Below, piece by piece: positions 50,702 to 62,254 of a DNA stretch of 64,000 bases. The stretch is from assembly GCA_033782935.1 (NCBI GenBank), contig JAWQEG010000725.1, positions 174,501 through 238,500 of the forward strand, given 5' to 3'. The notes under the pieces are model-generated. The model was not told the DNA's origin and did no database searches. It worked only from the letters and a program-made list of their open reading frames with translations. Within the stretch, counting starts at the first letter, position 1. Each line of letters starts with the position of its first letter. The DNA is from Petrolisthes cinctipes. Taxonomy: Eukaryota; Arthropoda; Malacostraca; Decapoda; Porcellanidae. The position numbers and the translations under genes were made by a program.

Positions 50702-52599
50702 TACTGACCTCCTATCCTCGTCTTGTTCAGTACACACCTTTTCATTCCTTAAGGCGGCTAATTTTCCGCCAGCGAATTGGAGGCTACTGATTCCTCCAAC
50801 TAAGCCAGAAAACTAAATTGTTCCCTTTTTGAGTGGTAGATATATTTTATAGCACAGCTTTGAGAAACAATTTTCTTCCAAATTGGTGACTAAAGAGTAT
50901 CCCTGTCACTGCTTTATTTTCTAGCATTGCAGTTTTATCTCCAGTAGTTCCACTGACCAATATCAGGCCAATAGTTACTCATGAGGCAGTTTTAATTACT
51001 CAAGTCAGGCCATTTAATCCGGACAATATATGTTTTAGTGATATAAGAGATACAAAAACTCTTTATATGATACCTATCTATTTTCTCTCATTTCTTTTGT
51101 CTTCATCAAGGATGAATGACTGATGCTAAGTTTAGAATTCGAGTTGAGAATGTTTTCACGTACTGAGTAACGAAGATGTTTAACATGATATCATGCCCAA
51201 TAAATATTTAAAAATAAAGTAAAATTTTATTTTATTTTAATTCTTTGGAATTACAGATAATTTTATGTTGATAAGTATTACGAAATTATTGGGGTTTGTA
51301 ATGTTGATGTGGATTACATTATTAAAGCTGAAGGCGAAGCTAACATACTGTGTGAATCAAAACCATACGACAGAAACGTTCATAAACGTCATAAAGGTAG
51401 TCGGCATATAGAGCCGTAGACAAGAACTTTCTCTTCGGCACCGACGCTAGTAGTGATATTGTCTAGATATGAACATTTGAATCGTTCGGGAAGGTCGGGA
51501 GACGAGGAGCACCTTCGGAGCAAGTATACCATCATGAAAATATATTTATTCGAAACTTTCAACAGAAGATGAAAAACATATCCTTAAAACAATCTTAAAT
51601 AATATCTACTGTTTATGGTAAATTTAATTTAAAACTGTGAACAATAATGTTAGTATTAGACAAAGAAAAAAAAAAAGTATTTCAAGGATGGTATCCCTGG
51701 GCGGCATTAAAACATTCCCGCCAACCGGCAGATTCAACCTCCCTCCGAGCAGGGTTACCAGATGTCTGAGCATAAAATGGTAAAAAAAGGACATTTATGA
51801 TAAAAAGGACAAACTGTAATATAAATATATATATAGGTAGGCCAGGGCCGAATCAACAGTTTTCTACTTTACAAAATTCACTATATCTCTATGCCAGGTT
51901 TTCTGTGATATTATGAAATATTTTTTTGTCGGATCTGGCGGGGGCGTACCACCTGACGGTAAACAGTTACTTTGGGCTCCGAAATTACGTCATCAAGACG
52001 GCGAAAAATTTTCTTGTCTGTATCCTTCGGACTCCGAAGATCGTTCCGAGCGTCGGGCCCCCTTCGTAATACGAAGGGAAAGCTCTTGTCTAAGACCCTT
52101 AGACCTATGATTGTATTGCCTCTACGGGGATCATTATTGGTATCAAACTACTTTGGGGTATGACATGTACAGTCAAGAACTTAGGTCCGGCAACCTGAGG
52201 CTGATAACCCCACACTGGATCAAATTAGTCACTAGATGACTCTGCCACAAGGGCCATGTGGCTCAAGAAATCGGATAAGGCCATCAGGGTAAGAGGCCGG
52301 AACTTGAATATTAAAATTTTCCATCGTGTAATAATTATCATGTTCTCAATAACCCAGAAATATTAAGTAGGTAGGCAATGTATGTGAATCCTGTGTGTGA
52401 TTCCCTTGCGAGAGAGAGAGAGAGAATTTACAGTCCAGTAGCTGCTGTGTAAGCATATTCTTCCTCCTCACTCTGGAATACCATTGCCTAATGATATAAT
52501 GTCCGTGATACAACAAAGGAATCACAGTAACATGTGTTTAGTATTCCCCCCCAACAACACCCTACCAACCCTTCACTCCCCACCCTAAATAGACAAGGC
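50702..52599. other. 3' UTR and intergenic DNA after the GCPII-like gene
   Basis: The first ~500 bases are probably 3' UTR. A GC-richer segment at 51925-52230 has short frames and a small hairpin (CCCTTCGTAATACGAAGGG near 52060). It may be repeat-derived but was not identified. A short (GA)n lies near 52410. Confidence 0.5.
51199..51218 (+). promoter_or_regulatory. Candidate poly(A) signals of the GCPII-like gene
   Basis: Two AATAAA hexamers lie at 51199-51204 and 51213-51218, about 500 bases after the stop codon, followed by a T-rich stretch. They are the first tandem canonical signals downstream. Their use is inferred. Confidence 0.5.
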
Positions 52600-52616
52600 A
52601 ACATTTTATTTTCGGC

Positions 52617-53228
52617 TTGAATAAAGATTGGGTACTTTCGGAAACACTAATTGAACTTGGACAGGCTCCATGTATAGCCGCTCCTATATTCACTCCTTTG
52701 TTGCCCTGCGCCTTCCGCATGAGTCATCCCGAGGATCGGCAGATGTACAGTACTAATCCGTTCCCAGACGCAGCTAAATCCCCTCCTGGGTACACCTGGT
52801 GCCAGACATGCCGCTCCTTGTTCCAGCATTAGTCATTCCTGGAGCAGCAAGTAAAATATCTGCTCCCAGACTGCACTAGGGGTCATACGATCATGTGATG
52901 ACGCTGTCCCCACACACATCCGGGATCTTAGCCCAACTGAATAAAAAGGGCCGCTCTGCCATTGTACAGTCACTTCCACACTAGCTCTAGATCAAGGAAT
53001 ACCTGCCCCTGCCGTCGTACCTACCGCTTCCTGCTGCATCAAGTCTCCCACCGTGTTCCCGCCTCGATCACACGTGTGCGTTCCCGTCCTACACAACACT
53101 CCTGCAGCATCTACGATGCTACACGGCAGGCTGGCATTCTATATTTATCTATGTGTGTTACCCTGTACTTACCAATAAATCTAGAGTCTGTTCACCCCGG
53201 ATAGTAACGCAAGGGCTTCTTTGCCGTT
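52617..53228 (+). repeat. Probable 5' LTR (left limit uncertain)
   Basis: Contains a TATA-like GAATAAAAAGGGCCGC at about 52940, a poly(A)-type CAATAAATC at about 53172, and ends just before TTGGTGACCCCG, which fits a tRNA primer-binding site of gypsy-like elements. The 3' LTR start (TGTAGCGGTGCC) was not found here, so the left part may be missing. Confidence 0.5.
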
Positions 53229-54591
53229 ATAATTGGTGACCCCGTCTTTCAGCTCTAATAGACTGGTACAAAAGGTAGTATATACACAGCTACGCTACTC
53301 TACACTCCTCGAGCTACTCCTCGCTACACCACGTCACCAACGTCGCCCTACACTCCACACCGCAACTACTATGCCTCTATGCCACCTTCGACGTCCAGAG
53401 GCCCTTGCAGCTACTCCTCGCTACACCACATCACCAACGTCGACCTCTATGCTACACTATAAGTACGACGCCTCTACTCCACCCTCGACGGCTCCAGCGG
53501 CTCATGACTCCTCCTATTAAACCAAGGTATTTACACAGACAATTTACACTGTTCCCTCCCTTTGTTCACTTGTGTTCACGACTCCCCAGTGTTCTCACCC
53601 TCCAACATCTTACGTAACGTAATGTCCCCACATACTTCATTTCTTTCGGCCACGTTTCCTCACTTTCCTCCCCACTAACCCCTACCTACCTCCTTTCTCT
53701 CCAGCACGTGTGTCCCCATCCTCTTTCCCCTTTGTGCCCTGTAACCCATTTTCACTACTCTTTGTTACCCCATTAATTCTCCACCCATATCCCACGTGTT
53801 ACTCCTGCCTCCCTCCCAATTTTGTCCCTTAATTTAATTTCTCGCCCGCCATTTCTCTGTCTTCCATCACACTTTGTCCCCCTCTAATTTTCGCCCCAAC
53901 CCCACATGTGTTCCCTTCCCGCTCCTTCCACCCCATCACCCACCCTGTGTCTCCTTCTCCAGTCTCATCCCACCCGCAACCTACATATTCTACCCTCTTT
54001 TGTATACCCTACTTAAGACTCCTCCACTTTCACCCGTTCTCTCCTGCATTTTACCCGCAACTCAACTATTTTTTCTTGTCGTACCCCCTTTCGCTTTTTT
54101 GCTAATTTCTTACCATGTGGCTACGCCCCCATAACCCCTGTCTCTACCACGTTTTTCACCCCCACCCCATACCCCACACACTGCCCCTACCTTCACCCAG
54201 GACCCCCTATTTGTTAGATTGAGTATCGCTGGTACAATGTGTATCGTCTCCACACCACACCACAACCCTTTTCCTAGATCCTACTTTCACTCTCTTCTAT
54301 TTCTATGGCTACCCCCATCGACACCCTCTATAACACCAACATGTCCCTTCCACACGCCTCTGCCTCTCCTCCCCACGCCACTGCTCAACCTGCCTCAACT
54401 GTCGTACTTTACACTCCTCCTTTAATTACGATGTTCATGCATGGTTTCTCCACGTGGAGGCGGTATGGCTGGGCCAAAACCTCACCCAGGACCAGCGATA
54501 TCAAGCTAATATTCGTGCCCTTCCACACGAAGTCTTCTCCTCCTTCTCCCCACTACTCTAAACCTTCGAATCCCGCTCACCCAATGACGAT

Positions 54592-55500
54592 TTGAAGGCC
54601 GCCATTATCTCCGCCCACGGCATGACTCCCCAACAGTACCTCAGGGAAGAGGTGCAGCTGGAGGGGCGCCATCCCTCCGAGTTACTGTGGCACATCCAGC
54701 AACTTAACAAGAAAGCCGCCACACCCTTCAGAGACGATGTCCTGAAGGGCAGACACTCCAGGCTGCTCCCTACTGATATCCAGTTGCACCTCCAGGCACA
54801 ACCCAACCTGCCCCTGCGTGAGTACGCCAAGCTTGAAGACGTCCTCATGACCACCTACGCCGACGGGGCAAGCACGTGGCCCGCACAACACACTGCCGCA
54901 ACCATCGCCACGCCACCCACGCCCGTAACTACACCACCTCCTCAGCAACGCATGCAACAACAACCTCCTGCTCCTCCACCTAAACATCTACCTGTTCCTA
55001 CTCACCAACCTTACTACCCCACAACCACACCTCATCCACTTCAGCCCTTGACATCCCTCAACCAACAACTCCCAACACCGTCACCTTTTCCTCAACTTAC
55101 ATCTCCATCTCCTCACCAACATTACACAGACCCAACACCTTCATATACACCTCCATTACACAACACCTTCAAGCACTCAACAACAAGTTTGACACCCTAT
55201 ACACCTTACAACCTACATACCTACACCAGTGGACCACTCCATCTTGGCAACCACCCCACCTCCAGCACCACCACTGGCACAGCACCAACAACAGTGGGCG
55301 CCCCCACCAAGGCAACCACCCCCTACTATGCACCCGATATCTCCTCACATCTCTCAACGTTGGAACACCACCACCTACTGCACCTACCACCAGAGGTTTG
55401 GCCATGCCGCTCACAACTGTCACCCCTCATGCTCCTGGGGCTCCTCCTCCAACCGCCCGTCTGCCAGACAAACACAGGGAAACGAATAAGGCGGTGGCAA
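54592..55500 (+). pseudogene. Ty3/gypsy gag (frameshifted)
   Basis: 54592-54890 carries a capsid-like segment (AIISAHGMTPQQYLREEVQL, PSELLWHIQQLN, QAQPNLPLREYAKLEDVL). A Pro/Thr/His-rich low-complexity expansion follows. Around 55370-55435, in another frame, a nucleocapsid-type Cys/His motif occurs (YCTYHQRFGHAAHNCHPSC). The frame change shows gag is broken. The start and upstream coding sequence (53.3-54.59 kb) are C/T-rich and hard to read. Confidence 0.7.
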
Positions 55501-55659
55501 GACAATGCCCTCCACGCTACCGCCCACCCTACGACTTCCACTTGAGAGCCTCCCAGCAACACACCTACCGAGTACCACCACCTCCAAGCGCCCCTCCTGC
55601 CAGCAACAACGCACCAGCAAGCCTGCTCAGCCACCTCATCACACCGCTCACACTCTCCT

Positions 55660-55930
55660 GTGGGTAGAAGACCTAGAGTCGGGAGACAGCTTCCTCATCG
55701 ACTCTGGTTCAGAGGTTAGTGTTGTTCCCCCGACCGCTACGGATAGGGAGTGCCAAGCCTCTACTACCTACGACCTCCTCGCTGCAACTAAGTCACCGAT
55801 CGCTACCTATGGCAAGAGGAGCAGGGGCGTTACCCTCCTCCGCCAAGAGTTTGTGGTAGGGCCGTTTGTCGTGGCGGATGTGCAGGCCCCCATCCGGGTC
55901 TGGACTTCCTTATGGCGCACGATCTCCTGA
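55660..55930 (+). pseudogene. Ty3/gypsy aspartic protease
   Basis: FLIDSGSEVSVVPP contains the D-S-G catalytic triad of retropepsins, and a second-half FVVGPFVVADVQ follows. The frame shifts at its end into MAHDLLIDAKRQCLI at 55912, which belongs to the usual linker before RT. Confidence 0.75.
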
Positions 55931-56041
55931 TCGATGCAAAACGACAATGCCTTATTCACCAGCCGTCAGGAGCCATCATCCAGGCCAAACACTGCCGACA
56001 CTCTACACCTACCATCACGCACATAATACACTCCAATTCCT

Positions 56042-57406
56042 ATGAACATATTATACATGAATTTCCTAACCTTCTCTCCACCACCACAACACAGCATGTG
56101 CATGACCCAGGTATCCGTCACACCATCAGGACGACCGGGCCCCCCTGTCTTCGCCAAACCCCTGAGGATGCCCCCCGAGAGGCTAGAAGCAGCGAAGAGG
56201 GAATTTCACATCATGATCCAGCAGAGAGTTGCCAAGCAACAGGAAGGTAAATGGAGGGCATGTGGCGACTACAGAGCCCTGAACGCTGCTAGTATTCCCG
56301 ACGGATACCCAATACCACACACCCTGGACTTCCACTCCAAGCTCCAAAGGTGTGCGGTATTCTCCAAAATTGACCTTGTACGTGCCTTCTACCAGATACC
56401 GGTAGCGAAGGACGATATTAAGAAGACTGCAATCACTACTCCTTTTGGCCTGTTCAAGTCCCCTTCCATAAACATTGGATTATGTAATGCTACCCAGACT
56501 TTCCAGAGGTTCATGGAGAAGGTGCTGCATGGTTTGGAATACACCGTCGTATATATCGACGATATCCTCATTGCCTCACACACCCACTCTCAATATCAGC
56601 GGCACCTGAAGGAACTTTGCGACCGCTTGCTACAGTACGGCCTTAAGATTCACCCCCCCAAGTTTGTCCTAGGTATCGAAAGTTTGGACTTCCTTGGACA
56701 CCGGGTTATGCCCAACAGTATTACCCCGCTGCCGCAGAAGGTGGAAGCCGTCGGGGAATTCCCTCTACCCACCACTGCCAGGGAACTACGGGAATTCTTA
56801 GGCATCGTCAATTGTTACCATCGCTTCATTCTTCACACCGCCTCAGCCCTCGCCCCACTCCACGACCTACTAAAGGGTCTAAAGAAGACGTCTCAGAAAA
56901 AGCTCACATGGATGACACCTGCCACTGACGCTTTCAAAGACGTCAAATGACGACTTGCTGACACCACTCTCCTCGCCTACCCCACTCCATACGCCCCTAC
57001 GTCAATCTACACTGATGCATCCAATGACACGATAGGAGCTGTCCTGCAGCAGGAAATGAACGGTATGCTGAAGCCCATCGCCTTCTACAGCAAGCGCCTG
57101 GAGCCACTACAGCGGAAATACAGTGCCTTCGACAGGGAACTGGAGGCCATCCATTACGCTGTCAAGCACTTTTGTCCTTCCTTAAAGGCAAGAGCTTCCA
57201 TATTCACACGGACCACAAGCCACTCACAACTGCTATGCAACAGTTGGGAACTAACTGGTCCGAGGGTAACACGACACTTAGCATTCATCTCTGAGTTAAC
57301 CACGGACATCAGGCATGTCAAAGGTGAAGATATTGCCATGGCTGATGACCTTTCCAGGGCACCCACTGTTGTTCCCAATGTTTCTACCATTCAACAGAGG
57401 ATGTAA
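56042..57406 (+). pseudogene. Ty3/gypsy reverse transcriptase and RNase H
   Basis: RT motifs in order are CGDYRALNAASIPDGYPIP, FSKIDLVRAFYQIPV, TPFGLFKSPSI and the YIDD box (VVYIDDILIAS), then LDFLGHRVMP and LREFLGIVNCYHRFI. A single in-frame TGA at 56948 separates it from RNase H (IYTDASNDTIGAVLQQ, FDRELEAIHYAV, EDIAMADDLSRA). The usual Phe of the T-P-F-G-L-F-E-F region is changed. Apart from the one stop the frame is open, so decay is moderate. Confidence 0.88.
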
Positions 57407-57427
57407 GGGCGAGGAGTGCTGCATAGG

Positions 57428-57635
57428 GTGACGCACCACAGCATGGTAACACCGTCAGGAGCAGGGATGTACTCCAGCCGCAGGCCTGTGTTGCCGGTGA
57501 GGAGGACTTCCCAGCCATCTCAGCAGCTCAAGCGTCAGACTCACACCTCAACGACCTCCTCACCGGTGACACAGGCCTGCGGCTGGAGTACATCCCTGCT
57601 CCTGACGGTGTTACCATGCTGTGGTGCATCACCTT
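57428..57635. repeat. ~80 bp inverted duplication inside the gypsy pol gene
   Basis: 57428-57507 and 57557-57635 are near-perfect reverse complements (GAGCAGGGATGTACTCCAGC / GCTGGAGTACATCCCTGCTC) with a ~50-base spacer. The right arm reads as normal pol (LRLEYIPAPDGVTMLW), so the left arm is the extra copy. Confidence 0.9.
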
Positions 57636-57706
57636 ATGCGGCACTCCTCGCCCTCACATCCTCAACCCCTACAAGGAAAAGGTATTTACTCATTTCCACT
57701 CCTTAA

Positions 57707-58442
57707 ACCACCTAGGGGTCGCAGGTATTCTCTGCCTCATCAGCTGCCGTGCAGTCTGGATTGAAATAAGGAAGCAAATTAAGGAATGAGTGACCAAATG
57801 TGTGCCATGTCAATGGCAAAAGTGGGGCACCACACCCGGCCACCTCAACACGAGTTCCACGTTCCCACCAGCAGGTTCCACACAGTTCACATGGATATTG
57901 TCGGACCCCTCCCACCTTCACGCGGCTCATGTTACCTCCTCACCTGTGTGGACCGGACAACACAGTGGTGCACCGCCATGACTATGGCTGACATCACCGC
58001 CCAGGGTACCACTCGCCACTTCCTCAACACATGTGTTGCTAACTTTGGACCTCCGTCAGTGATCGTGATGGATCAGGGTACCCAGTTTGAGTCTAGGGCG
58101 TGGCAGGGACTACTTACCTTGCTCAGGATCAAGAGGCAACGAACAACGGCTTACCACCCCAGCAGCAACGGCATTGTTGAACATCTGCACAGGAGGCTGA
58201 AGGACGCCTTCCGTGCACTGCAGCCGGAACAGTGGTCTGACGCCCTTCCTCTCATCCTCCTGATCATCCGCGCCACTGTAAAGGAAGATCTATACCACTC
58301 CCCAGCCGAACTCGTGTTTGGAGAAGACCTACGCCTACCCGGACAAGTGACATCTCCAAGCCTGGACACCTCTATCTTCCAGGCCCTGAAAGCAGCCATC
58401 ACAAGCGCCCGACCTACACCTACACGCAATAACGCTTCCTGA
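57707..58442 (+). pseudogene. Ty3/gypsy integrase
   Basis: An HHCC-type zinc region (FTHFHSLNHLGVAG...CVPCQWQK) is broken by stop codons near 57765-57790. The catalytic core is readable: Asp in VHMDIVGPLPPS, Asp in VIVMDQGTQFES, Glu in AYHPSSNGIVEHLHR. LIIRATVKEDLYHSPAELVF closes the core. The continuation (TDSHRIPLQ, and SHSGRTIRRPAN near 59060) matches the usual pol C-terminus in shifted frames. Non-functional as it stands. Confidence 0.82.
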
Positions 58443-59279
58443 CCAGCCTACACACCACCTGGCCTGCACACCGCCACTCACCTCTTGCTGCATACCGATT
58501 CCCACAGGATACCGCTACAGGAACAGTACACCAGACACATACACACCATCCACTTCATCCCATCTCATCACCACCCCAACCTTCGGCCTCACCACTCCCT
58601 CGCTCACCTTCCCCTACCCAGCCTATATCTACCAAAACCCATCCTCACCCACACCCACCACCTCATTCCCATCCACCCCCACCTTACCCCTACTCCATCC
58701 TGCCTCACCCCTATCCTCCCATAGTTCCCCACCAACACCTACGCCTCCTCGCCGCTCTCCTACACCTCCTTCCCGTTCCCACTCCACTTCTCCTACCCCA
58801 CCCCTACCTCTCCCTCTTTCACCTACCCCACCCAGCCACCTACCTCCCAACTAACCCCATGCCCATCCTCCCTGACCCTGCTCCCGATTCTCTCTAGACA
58901 CCTGTAATCCCCTCTAGTCCCCTCAGGACCCACGACCTGTCACACAGCCGTTACCAGCCACGCCTCCTCGCCCCGTTAGCCCTGACCTCGCCACACCACC
59001 CTCTCCACAGGAACAGCCATGGGATGACTAGCCGGCTATGGTCCCGGAAGGATTCACATCTCATTCTGGCCGCACCATAAGGCGACCAGCAAATATTTGT
59101 CCATGTTGCACAAAGCATACACACACCTACTCCACATACTTCCAGCTACACACACAACCTATTATTAAATGACACACAATTCCATCATCCCTACCCCACA
59201 CTTTACTAGTACACATCTGCACCACACCTATTTATTAATTTTGTATGTATTATGTCCTCCCTTCTTTCCTAAACACTTC
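58443..59279 (+). pseudogene. Gypsy pol C-terminal tail and low-complexity 3' region
   Basis: C-rich CACC-type low-complexity DNA with remnants of the pol tail (TDSHRIPLQEQYT, SGRTIRRPAN). No envelope gene was recognised. Confidence 0.55.
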
Positions 59280-59335
59280 ATGGGGGAGAGGGGGTACTGT
59301 AGCGGTGCCATGCTGGCTCGTTTCTTTGTTTAACT
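59280..59335 (+). promoter_or_regulatory. Polypurine tract and truncated 3' LTR start
   Basis: TGGGGGAGAGGGGG precedes TACTGTAGCGGTGCC, the expected purine tract followed by an LTR beginning with TGT. The LTR is interrupted within a few tens of bases by DNA leading into a LINE. Confidence 0.6.
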
Positions 59336-59371
59336 GCCTCAATAGCACCTAGCCGCTCTTTAAAATCAATA

Positions 59372-60160
59372 GTGGAGAAATATATTGGGAAGGGTAGAAA
59401 GTTGTATACTGCCTACATGGACTTGGAGAAGGCATACGATAGGGTTGATAGGAGAGCTATAACAGAAGTGTTGAGAATTTTTGGTGTTGGGGGGTCTTTG
59501 CTGAATGGCATTGAGGCCTTTTATGTAGATGCAAAAGCATGTGTGTGGGTAGAGGGTGATCTAAGTGAGTTTTAATATTAGTGTAGGGCTAAGACAGGGA
59601 TGTGTTATGTCACCATGGCTGTTCAATATATATTTGGATGGTTGTATGAGAGAGATGAAAGCCAAAGTGAATGGCCTAGGGGTGAAGTTGAGGCTGAATG
59701 AAACAAATTGGTCCTTGGTGGCAAGCTTATTTGCGGATGACACTGTGTTGATGGCTAAGAGTGAAAATGAGTTACAGAGAGTGGTGGACTAGTTTCAGTC
59801 GGTGTGTAAACGAAGGAAACTGAAGGTGAATGTTGGTAAAAGTAAAGTGATGGTATTTGAGAGAGCAGAAACTGAAATGATTGACTATGTCACTCCGTAC
59901 AGAGTGGTACCAAGTGTGAGATAATCTGGGGAGTGAGAGGATGGAGGAAGTGAAGGAGTTTAAGTAACTGGTACAGTTCTATGTAAACATGGAAGTATGG
60001 AAGGAGAAATTTGGGAGAGGGAGAGAGCAATGAGGGGTAGACAGGTCATAGGATTATGAAGGGTAGAAGTGTGAGTATGGAAGTGAAAAGGGGACTACGA
60101 AATAATATAGTCCTTCCAAGACTGACATATGCATCAGTGACATGGACATGGAGTAGGGCT
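59372..60160 (+). pseudogene. LINE reverse-transcriptase fragment
   Basis: KLYTAYMDLEKAYDRVDRRA, then after a frameshift near 59570 GLRQGCVMSPWLFNIYLDG, SLFADDTVLMAKSENELQRV and KLKVNVGKSKVMVFE give the RT palm with its ADD box. Further on, YASVTWTW-like thumb text is decayed. 5'-truncated and frameshifted. The exact clade is undetermined; the same type appears at 31998-32185. Confidence 0.8.
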
Positions 60161-60600
60161 ACCCGGGGTGAACAGATTCTAGTATACACGGTAACACTTT
60201 ATTGGTACATACAGAGGGTTATATACAAGTAGCCGTAGGTAGCCTGCCTGCTGAGTAGCATAGTGAGAGGCTGTGGTGGTTGCTGCAGAGGTCTGGAGAG
60301 CGGGTACACACACGTGTGATCAAGGCGGGAACACGGTGGGGAAGCTTGGTGCAGGTAAGGGCAGGTACGGTGGCCGGCGTAGCTGCTACAGGAGTTGGCG
60401 CTAGAGTAAAAGTGACTGCTCCTGGTTGGGTCTCAAGATCCCTGATGTGGCCCAGGAGCGGCCTGATACAGGGAGCAGCCGCGTCATCCCGCGACCCCGG
60501 ATGTTCTTGCGGGCGATTATGAAGTTGTTTGTCGTTCCATTAATTGATCAAGACACTGGGGAAACTACCGGGAAATAACCGTGGTGACGTACAGGAATTG
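60161..60600. other. Unassigned GC-richer segment, possibly repeat-derived
   Basis: A change in composition at about 60175 (ACGGTAACACTTTATTGG) suggests insertion of another repeat. No coding motif or terminal repeat could be matched within the window. Confidence 0.35.
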
Positions 60601-62254
60601 ACAGGTGCAAGGTTCTAGGACCTAGCCGGATCTGGCAACACTGCTACAAAACGGCCATTCCTTCAATAAATATAGAAAACAATAACCACCTTAATTCATA
60701 TCTATGGATGAAAACAATACCCACCTTTATTTATATTTAAGGGTGAAAACAATACCCACCTTTATTTATATTTACAGATGAAAACATGGTAAATATTGAA
60801 GGAATTGCCGTTATCACATACGGTTTTTCTACCTTAATTACTCACTTATTTAGACCATTCTAAGACTATTTTCTTTGATAGCATTACCTCCGCCAATGCC
60901 CCATTTCCAAGATATTCAAATGGGGCATTTTGAAATTAGCCTGACCTTACCAAACCTAACCTAACCTAGACCACAGCAGACTACTGGGACATAACCTGGG
61001 CAGTCTACCAGGAAATAACCGTGGTAAAGTACAGGAAATGACCAGGGCGAAATACTGGGACCTAGCCGGATCTGGCAACACTGCTACAAAACGGCAATTC
61101 TTTCAACAAATTCCGAAAACAATACCCACCTTTATTCATATTTATGGGTAAAAACAATACTCACCTTCGATCGTTCATATTTACGGGTGAAAACAATACC
61201 CACCTTTTTTCATATCTATGAATGAAAACAATACTAACTTTGGTATTATTACAGAAGTACTGTGTTCTTAGCTAGGTCCGTGCAGTGTTACCACTTCCGG
61301 CAAGGTCCCGGGAATTTGCTCCCGTCACTGTATGATAATTTACATCAGTTATATTCCAGTAGTTTGCCCAAGTTAGGTCAGACTAATTTCCAAATTATGT
61401 TGTAAAACGAGAGAAACACCATAGATGAAAAGTGTCTTAGAATGATCCAAAATAGTGGGTAATGATAATAAAATATACAATATTGTGAACCCAGCACTTC
61501 TGTAAATTTACCCTCACCTTTATTCATATTTACAGGTGAAAACAATACTCACCTTTATTCGGTAAATATTGAAAGAATTACCGTTATCGCGTACGGTTTT
61601 TCTACCTTCATTGCCCACTTATTTAGACCCTTCTAAGACTATTTTCTTCTATGGCATTTACTCCACAAATGTCCCATTTCAAAGATATATTCAAATGCGG
61701 TATATTGAAATTAGCCTGACCTTACATAACCTAGCTTAGACCATAGCAGACTACAGGGACCTAACCTGGGCTAACTACCGGGACCTAACCTGGGCTAACT
61801 ATCGGGACCTAACCTGGGCAAACTACCGGGAAATAACAGAAGTAAAGTACAGGAAATGACTGGGACCTAGCTGGATCTGGCAACACTGCTACAAAACGGT
61901 AATAATTTCAACAAATACCAAAACAATACCCACCTCTATTCATATCTATGGATGAAAACAATACCCAACTTTAGTAATATTTAAGGGTGAAAACAATACT
62001 CACCTTTATTCATATTTACTGGTGAAAACAATACTCAACTTTATTCATATTTACTGGTGAAAACAATACCCACCTTTATTAATATTTAAGGGTGAAAACA
62101 ATACTCACCTCTATTCATATTTATTGGTGAAAACAATACTCACCTTTATTCATATTTACTGGTGAAAACAATACTCAACTTTATTCATATTTACTGGTGA
62201 AAACAATACTTACCTCTATTCATATATACTGGTGAAAACAATACTCACCTTTGT
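60601..62254. repeat. Higher-order minisatellite array
   Basis: A ~35 bp unit (CACCTTTATTCATATTTAC + TGGTGAAAACAATAC) occurs about three times at 60.69-60.79 kb, four at 61.12-61.24, two at 61.51-61.56 and about ten at 61.92-62.25. A larger module (GATCTGGCAACACTGCTACA, AAAACGG) precedes three of these blocks. A 24 bp GGGACCTAACCTGGGCTAAC unit repeats at 61757-61830. A module with ATACGGTTTTTCTACCTT occurs twice. Confidence 0.9.

Larger units (their letters stand above)
52600..59335 (+). mobile_element. Degenerate Ty3/gypsy LTR retrotransposon
   Basis: The order is 5' LTR (3' part), primer-binding-like site, gag, protease, RT, RNase H, integrase, purine tract and the start of a 3' LTR. RT-RH before IN defines Ty3/gypsy rather than copia. 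Frameshifts, stop codons and an inverted duplication disable it. The 3' LTR is cut after about 40-70 bases by unrelated DNA, so LTR identity cannot be compared. Confidence 0.85.

Noticed and set aside
51925..52230. GC-rich segment with hairpin as a structured RNA gene
   Set aside because: One small hairpin only, with no recognisable snRNA or tRNA boxes.
58485..58724. Envelope-like gene in the gypsy element
   Set aside because: The sequence is His/Pro/Leu low complexity and matches the usual pol tail; no signal peptide, membrane span or cleavage site is seen.
60601..62254. CRISPR-like array of ~35 bp repeats
   Set aside because: Units are contiguous tandem copies with graded divergence, without unique spacers, in a eukaryotic genome.
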